A stretch of 10,288 nucleotides of DNA, taken from the NCBI GenBank assembly GCA_014859215.1, contig JACUUS010000077.1, positions 1 to 10,288 on the forward strand. The letters run 5' to 3'. This document shows, one piece after another, positions 7,003 through 10,288 of the stretch. Made by a program: the position numbers and the translations under genes. The notes under the pieces were generated by a model. It worked only from the letters and a program-made list of their open reading frames with translations, was not told the origin of the DNA and ran no database searches. The stretch comes from Dehalococcoidia bacterium (GTDB lineage: Bacteria; Chloroflexota; Dehalococcoidia; SZUA-161). The stretch's first letter is position 1. Each line of letters opens with the position of its first letter.

Positions 7003-7056
7003 CGTTTCGTGACTGGGCACGGTCCTTATTCAACTATTTGTCAGTGAAGGAGCCAT

Positions 7057-8223
7057 TTGCACATAAGAATAGATGATACCACCCTGAGGGAGGGCGAGCA
7101 GACCGCCGGGGTCGTTTTCACGAATGAGGAAAAGGTCAGCATTGCGCTCATGCTGGACGCCATCGGGGTCCAGGAAATCGAGGCCGGTGTCCCCGCTATG
7201 GGAGAGTATGAGTTGCGGGGAATACGCGCGATAGTAGACCTCCACTTGCGCGCCCGCATACTCACGTGGAACAGGCCGCTCCAGGCTGACATCGACTGCT
7301 CACTAAGATGCGGAGCCTCTGCGGTTGCCCTGAGTATGCCCGCTTCCGACATCAATATCGTGCACAAGCTGAGGCAGAGCCGCGCATGGGTGCTGCAAAA
7401 TGTAAGGAAATCTGTTGAATATGCCACCAGACATGATCTATATGTCTCTGTTAATGCCGAGGATGCCTCCCGGGCTGATCCGGATTTTCTTGTCGAGTTT
7501 GCCGTCAATGCCCGGGAAGCGGGCGCGAACCGGCTTCGCTTCTGCGATACCGTGGGCATCCTGGACCCGTTCAAGACCTATGAGATTGTCCGCCGCCTGA
7601 TTGAGAAAGCCGGCATCGACATCGAAATGCACACTCATAACGACTTCGGGATGGCGACAGCGAACGCTATTGCCGGTGTTAGAGCGGGCGCCCGTTTCGT
7701 AAACACTACCGTAAACGGCCTTGGCGAGAGGGCCGGAAATGCCTGTCTGGCAGAGGTCGTCATGGCCTTGGGCAAGATTGAGAATATGGATACCGGCGTG
7801 GACACCACCAAGCTTCGCGCTCTCTCAGAGTACGTGGCAGACGCATCCGGCCGGCCATTACCTTTGAATAAGCCTGTAACAGGTGCGAACATTTTCGCTC
7901 ATGAATCGGGAATCCACGTGGACGCTGTTTCAAGGCATCCGCTGACATACGAACCTTTCCCTCCTGAGGATGTCAGTGCTGTCCGTCGTTTTATCATCGG
8001 CAAGCATAGCGGGTCCAGCGCCATTCGATTCAAATTCGCATCCGACTTTGGCATCGAGCTTACCGAAGAACTGACGACGCGGATCCTGAGCAAAGTCCGG
8101 ATGCTCGCCATCCAGGAGAAGAGGCCCCTTTCCGACCGCGAACTAAGGGCTATCTACGAGGAAACTGCCGCTGAGAATCCGCCGATAGGTTTTCACAAAG
8201 AGGATTCTCTCCCAGCCAGATAA
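7057..8223 (+). CDS. Homocitrate synthase (NifV-like) or related Claisen-type acyltransferase
   Basis: This 388-residue DRE-TIM metallolyase condenses acetyl-CoA with a 2-oxoacid; homocitrate synthase would use 2-oxoglutarate. The TIM barrel starts with IDDTTLREGEQ (5-15), where E12 follows the REGEQ form known from homocitrate synthases rather than the RDGEQ of isopropylmalate synthases. Metal-ligand histidines appear in MHTHND (H192, H194), and NGLGERAGN (220-228), NIFAHESGIHVDA (278-290) and GKHSG (315-319) are intact. SVNAEDASRADPDF (131-144) and the short C-terminus without a LeuA allosteric domain fit NifV best. The start is TTG 7057 with AAGGAG (7047-7052) four bases upstream; no ATG lies nearby. 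No nif, lysine or coenzyme B genes are in the window, so the pathway is open. A Re-citrate synthase, a relative found in some anaerobes, is a realistic alternative. Confidence 0.88.
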   Translation: MHIRIDDTTLREGEQTAGVVFTNEEKVSIALMLDAIGVQEIEAGVPAMGEYELRGIRAIVDLHLRARILTWNRPLQADIDCSLRCGASAVALSMPASDINIVHKLRQSRAWVLQNVRKSVEYATRHDLYVSVNAEDASRADPDFLVEFAVNAREAGANRLRFCDTVGILDPFKTYEIVRRLIEKAGIDIEMHTHNDFGMATANAIAGVRAGARFVNTTVNGLGERAGNACLAEVVMALGKIENMDTGVDTTKLRALSEYVADASGRPLPLNKPVTGANIFAHESGIHVDAVSRHPLTYEPFPPEDVSAVRRFIIGKHSGSSAIRFKFASDFGIELTEELTTRILSKVRMLAIQEKRPLSDRELRAIYEETAAENPPIGFHKEDSLPAR

Positions 8224-8248
8224 TTCTCGCCGCCGAACCTCGTGGGTG

Positions 8249-8277
8249 TTGCATTATCGGGTTGTTTTTGATATTAT
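8249..8277 (+). promoter_or_regulatory. Candidate extended -10 promoter of the PAS kinase
   Basis: TATTAT (8272-8277, 5 of 6) is preceded by TG and one base (TGA, 8269-8271), an extended -10. The -35 TTGCAT (8249-8254) matches only in TTG but has exact 17-base spacing. Transcription would start near 8284, leaving a leader of about 45 bases. Confidence 0.5.
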
Positions 8278-8304
8278 GCCGCCACCGCAAAACCTCTATG
8301 CGGC

Positions 8305-8326
8305 ATCCTCCTTGGCTCTGGAGGAT
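8305..8326 (+). promoter_or_regulatory. Hairpin covering the kinase ribosome binding site
   Basis: ATCCTCC (8305-8311) pairs perfectly with GGAGGAT (8320-8326) around an 8-base loop. GGAGG (8320-8324) is the SD of the kinase start ATG 8329, so the stem would hide it. An upstream inverted repeat, ATGCCGC (8276-8282) with GCGGCAT (8300-8306), shares two bases with this hairpin, and a shorter CCGCA/TGCGG stem (8285-8289, 8299-8303) is possible inside the predicted transcript. Confidence 0.5.
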
Positions 8327-8328
8327 CA

Positions 8329-10288
8329 ATGGTCACTAATCCTTCTAAGCGAAGTGCCTTGAAGTCCAATAAGCGCCTCATCGAGGAGACCCAGGATGGT
8401 CACAACCGGTTTGCCGCCCTCGGGCAGTCCGGCGACTGGGCCGCGCTCGCGGGAGCGGAGTCCCCTTCAGGTGAACTGGTGGCTTCCGCAGCCATAGACC
8501 AAATGGCTGACAGCGTGATCCTTGTTGACCTCGCGGGGCAGGTCCTTTACGTGAACAAGGCCTTTGAAAGACTTCTCGGATACGGGGCTGACGAGCTCGC
8601 AGGCAGGTGCGTTTTCGATTTGCCCACCTATCACGGCCTCAAGGACAAAGAGAAGGCACATGCGGCGCTGAAAGAGGTGCTCAGTAAGGGAACCGCCGAA
8701 CAGACTGATGTAAGCGCCGTTGACAGGAAGGGCCGGGAAATACCGCTGAGTTTCTCCGCCTCGGTGCTCAAGGACGGCCACGGCAAACCGACGGCTCTTG
8801 TCGCCGTAATAAGAGATATCACAACAAGAAAGGTGGCGGAGGACGCACTCAAGGCACGCGAGGAGCATTTCCGCGCGCTTGTGGAGAACTCCCTCGACGG
8901 TAGCGCGATCCTGGACAGGGATCTCACAATACGCTACGAGAACCCCGCGGCCAAACGCATACTCGGCTATCTGCCGGATGAACTCGTCGGAAAAGCAACA
9001 CTGGATTTTCTTCACCCGGATGACGCGAAAAACGTGATCAGAACGCGCAGTATTCTCGCCAGGAACCCGGGCAAAGCCATTTCAATGGAAGTCCGCTTTC
9101 GGCATAAAGACGGCACGTGGCGAATTCTCGAAGGCGTGGTGAACAACCTTCTTGACGATCCCAGGGTCAATGGAATAGTGGTGAACTACCGCGACATCAC
9201 CAAGCGTAAGCAGGTTGAGCAGGCCCTGAGGGAAAGAGAAGGCCACCTTCTCGCGCTAATAGAAAATTCCCTGGATGATATCTCCATACTGAATGCCGAC
9301 GGATCAATACGCTACCAGAGTCCCTCCATCAAAGAAGTACTCGGCTACAAACCCGAAGAAAACCTGGGCCATAATAGCCTTGAGTTCGTTCATCCGAACG
9401 ACAAGCAGGCTACAGTCGAGGCATTTGCCAGGCTTGTAGATACTCCCAATTCAATGATGCATTTCGAAGTACGGACACGTCACAAGAACGGCTCATGGCG
9501 AACACTCGAAGTGGCCGGCAGAAACCTGCTCCATGATCCCATTATCGATGGCATCCTCGCGAGTTTCCGCGATATAACGGAGCGCAAGCTGACTGAACAG
9601 AAGAACCTCGAGCACGCTGCTGCTCTGGCTAGAGCGGAAGAACTCGAGCGGTCCCGCCAGAGAATAGTAACCGTCCAGGAATCGGTCAGGAGAGACATCG
9701 CTCAGCAGCTTCATGGTTCCGTTCAGAACAGGCTCATAATTCTGCTCCATCGCCTGGCCGAACTGGAACAGGCGGCATCAACCCCGGAGTTTGCAGCTGA
9801 CATAGGCGATCTCCGCCAGAGACTCGTCGAACTGCTCGAACACCAGGTCCGAGCCATTAGCCACCGTCTCTACCCATCCATTCTCAGGCGGGGGCTCAGC
9901 GCGGCCCTGCAATCTTTGGGAGACCAGTTTGACGAAGCCGTGGCCGTAACCATGAACCTGGAAGATGCTGTTGTCCAGCGTGAGAGGCAAAATCCGCAGC
10001 TTATCGTCGAACAGGTGAGGCTGGCAGCCTACCGGATAGCCGAGGAGGCCTTAACGAATGCCGTCAAACACGCCAAAGCCAGCGAGGTGACCATAGCCCT
10101 GAAGTTGGCGTCAGACGGATGGCTTAACCTGGCAGTACGGAATGACGGTCGCGGGTTCAAAGTCAAGGAGTCTTCCGGCGGACTCGGCATTATGATGATG
10201 CACGACTATGCCGAAGTAATGGGCGGACGGTGCGTAATCCACAGTTCCCCCACCAGGGGAACGGAAGTCAGGGTCTCTCTTCCTCTTG
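8329..10288 (+). CDS. Soluble multi-PAS sensor histidine kinase (HisKA_3/NarL-DesK type), 3' end cut by the window
   Basis: The frame is open for 653 codons from ATG 8329 to the right edge; GGAGG lies four bases before the ATG. No membrane segment or signal peptide is seen, so it should sense a cytoplasmic cue. Three PAS domains follow a 54-residue N-terminal region: about 55-167, 180-298 and 306-422, each ending in a RDIT-type motif. A coiled-coil-like linker (425-455) leads to the H-box RRDIAQQLHGSVQNRL, with H462 as the likely phosphoacceptor. The ATPase domain has the N-box AYRIAEEALTNAVKHAK (567-583; N577), G1 NDGRGF (605-610) and G2 GGLGIMMM (617-624). The usual end GTEVRVSLPL is reached at 644-653, so only a few residues are probably missing. 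A NarL-type response regulator is the expected partner and may lie just beyond the edge. No cofactor site is recognisable in the PAS domains. Confidence 0.93.
   Translation, partial: MVTNPSKRSALKSNKRLIEETQDGHNRFAALGQSGDWAALAGAESPSGELVASAAIDQMADSVILVDLAGQVLYVNKAFERLLGYGADELAGRCVFDLPTYHGLKDKEKAHAALKEVLSKGTAEQTDVSAVDRKGREIPLSFSASVLKDGHGKPTALVAVIRDITTRKVAEDALKAREEHFRALVENSLDGSAILDRDLTIRYENPAAKRILGYLPDELVGKATLDFLHPDDAKNVIRTRSILARNPGKAISMEVRFRHKDGTWRILEGVVNNLLDDPRVNGIVVNYRDITKRKQVEQALREREGHLLALIENSLDDISILNADGSIRYQSPSIKEVLGYKPEENLGHNSLEFVHPNDKQATVEAFARLVDTPNSMMHFEVRTRHKNGSWRTLEVAGRNLLHDPIIDGILASFRDITERKLTEQKNLEHAAALARAEELERSRQRIVTVQESVRRDIAQQLHGSVQNRLIILLHRLAELEQAASTPEFAADIGDLRQRLVELLEHQVRAISHRLYPSILRRGLSAALQSLGDQFDEAVAVTMNLEDAVVQRERQNPQLIVEQVRLAAYRIAEEALTNAVKHAKASEVTIALKLASDGWLNLAVRNDGRGFKVKESSGGLGIMMMHDYAEVMGGRCVIHSSPTRGTEVRVSLPL

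Larger units (their letters stand above)
6784..7056. other. Divergent intergenic region between mgtE and the homocitrate synthase-like gene
   Basis: This 273-bp gap is visibly more AT-rich than the flanking genes. It holds a candidate mgtE -10 element (TATAAT at 6879-6874, minus strand) without a convincing -35, a 9-bp inverted repeat at 6827-6856, and a candidate plus-strand promoter at 6974-7002. I do not see the conserved blocks of an M-box magnesium riboswitch, but cannot exclude one without a covariance search. An open frame of 67 codons on the minus strand (GTG 7020 to 6817) runs through these signals and is probably not a gene. Confidence 0.5.

Noticed and set aside
6817..7020. A 67-codon minus-strand frame with a GTG start and five cysteines
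   Set aside because: It has an AAGGA close to the start but no recognisable family, neutral codon use, and it runs through the mgtE -10 candidate, the 9-bp inverted repeat and the opposite promoter. Conservation in relatives would be needed to revive it.
8236..8269. A possible terminator after the homocitrate synthase-like gene (T5 tract at 8265-8269)
   Set aside because: Only AACC and GGTT (4 bp) can pair before the T-tract, which is too weak; the T-rich stretch is better explained as the spacer of the kinase promoter.
8467..9015. A 182-codon minus-strand frame within the kinase gene
   Set aside because: It lies wholly opposite two PAS domains whose plus-strand reading is convincing, and its translation shows no family features.

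Overview
The window reads as an ordinary, densely packed chromosomal segment of a bacterium with fairly high GC (about 55-58% by eye). The genes have mostly G/C third positions and Shine-Dalgarno (SD) led starts, with frequent TTG and GTG initiation. No phage, insertion sequence, CRISPR array, tRNA or rRNA is visible. A Liv-type uptake system beside an acyl-CoA ligase, a homocitrate synthase-like enzyme and a soluble multi-PAS kinase with an 'LHGSVQNRL' H-box would fit an anaerobic Chloroflexota (Dehalococcoidia-like) or similar environmental lineage. That placement is inference from protein style, with low to moderate confidence.

Layout. 1-72: the end of an upstream intergenic region with a very strong GC hairpin. 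73-1988 (+): two Liv-type permease genes, livH and livM, overlapping by one base; LivM carries an unusual C-terminal four-cysteine tail. 1995-5217 (-): a convergent operon of acyl-CoA ligase, livG and livF, only 6 bp from the end of livM. It has a good sigma70-like promoter (5340-5368) and a terminator-like hairpin in its leader (5281-5302). 5422-6783 (-): the magnesium channel gene mgtE. 6784-7056: a divergent promoter region. 7057-8223 (+): a NifV/homocitrate synthase-family enzyme started by TTG. 8224-8328: a short regulatory gap with an extended -10 promoter and a hairpin that covers the next ribosome binding site. 8329 to the right edge (+): a soluble three-PAS sensor histidine kinase of the NarL/DesK type, cut at the window end.

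How the genes work together. LivH, LivM, LivG and LivF form a complete membrane and ATPase core for a branched-chain amino acid-type ABC importer. The periplasmic binding protein is not in the window and probably lies just left of it. Because the ATPases share an operon with a CoA ligase, the importer may deliver a carboxylic acid (fatty, branched-chain or aromatic) that the ligase activates, rather than leucine; this is inference. MgtE, the homocitrate synthase-like enzyme and the kinase are not obviously linked to transport or to each other.

I did not find a clearly new multi-gene system. The most interesting signals are small: the LivM cysteine tail, the ribosome-site-masking hairpin with an overlapping mini-ORF before the kinase, the promoter plus terminator arrangement before the ligase, and the non-canonical H-box of the kinase.
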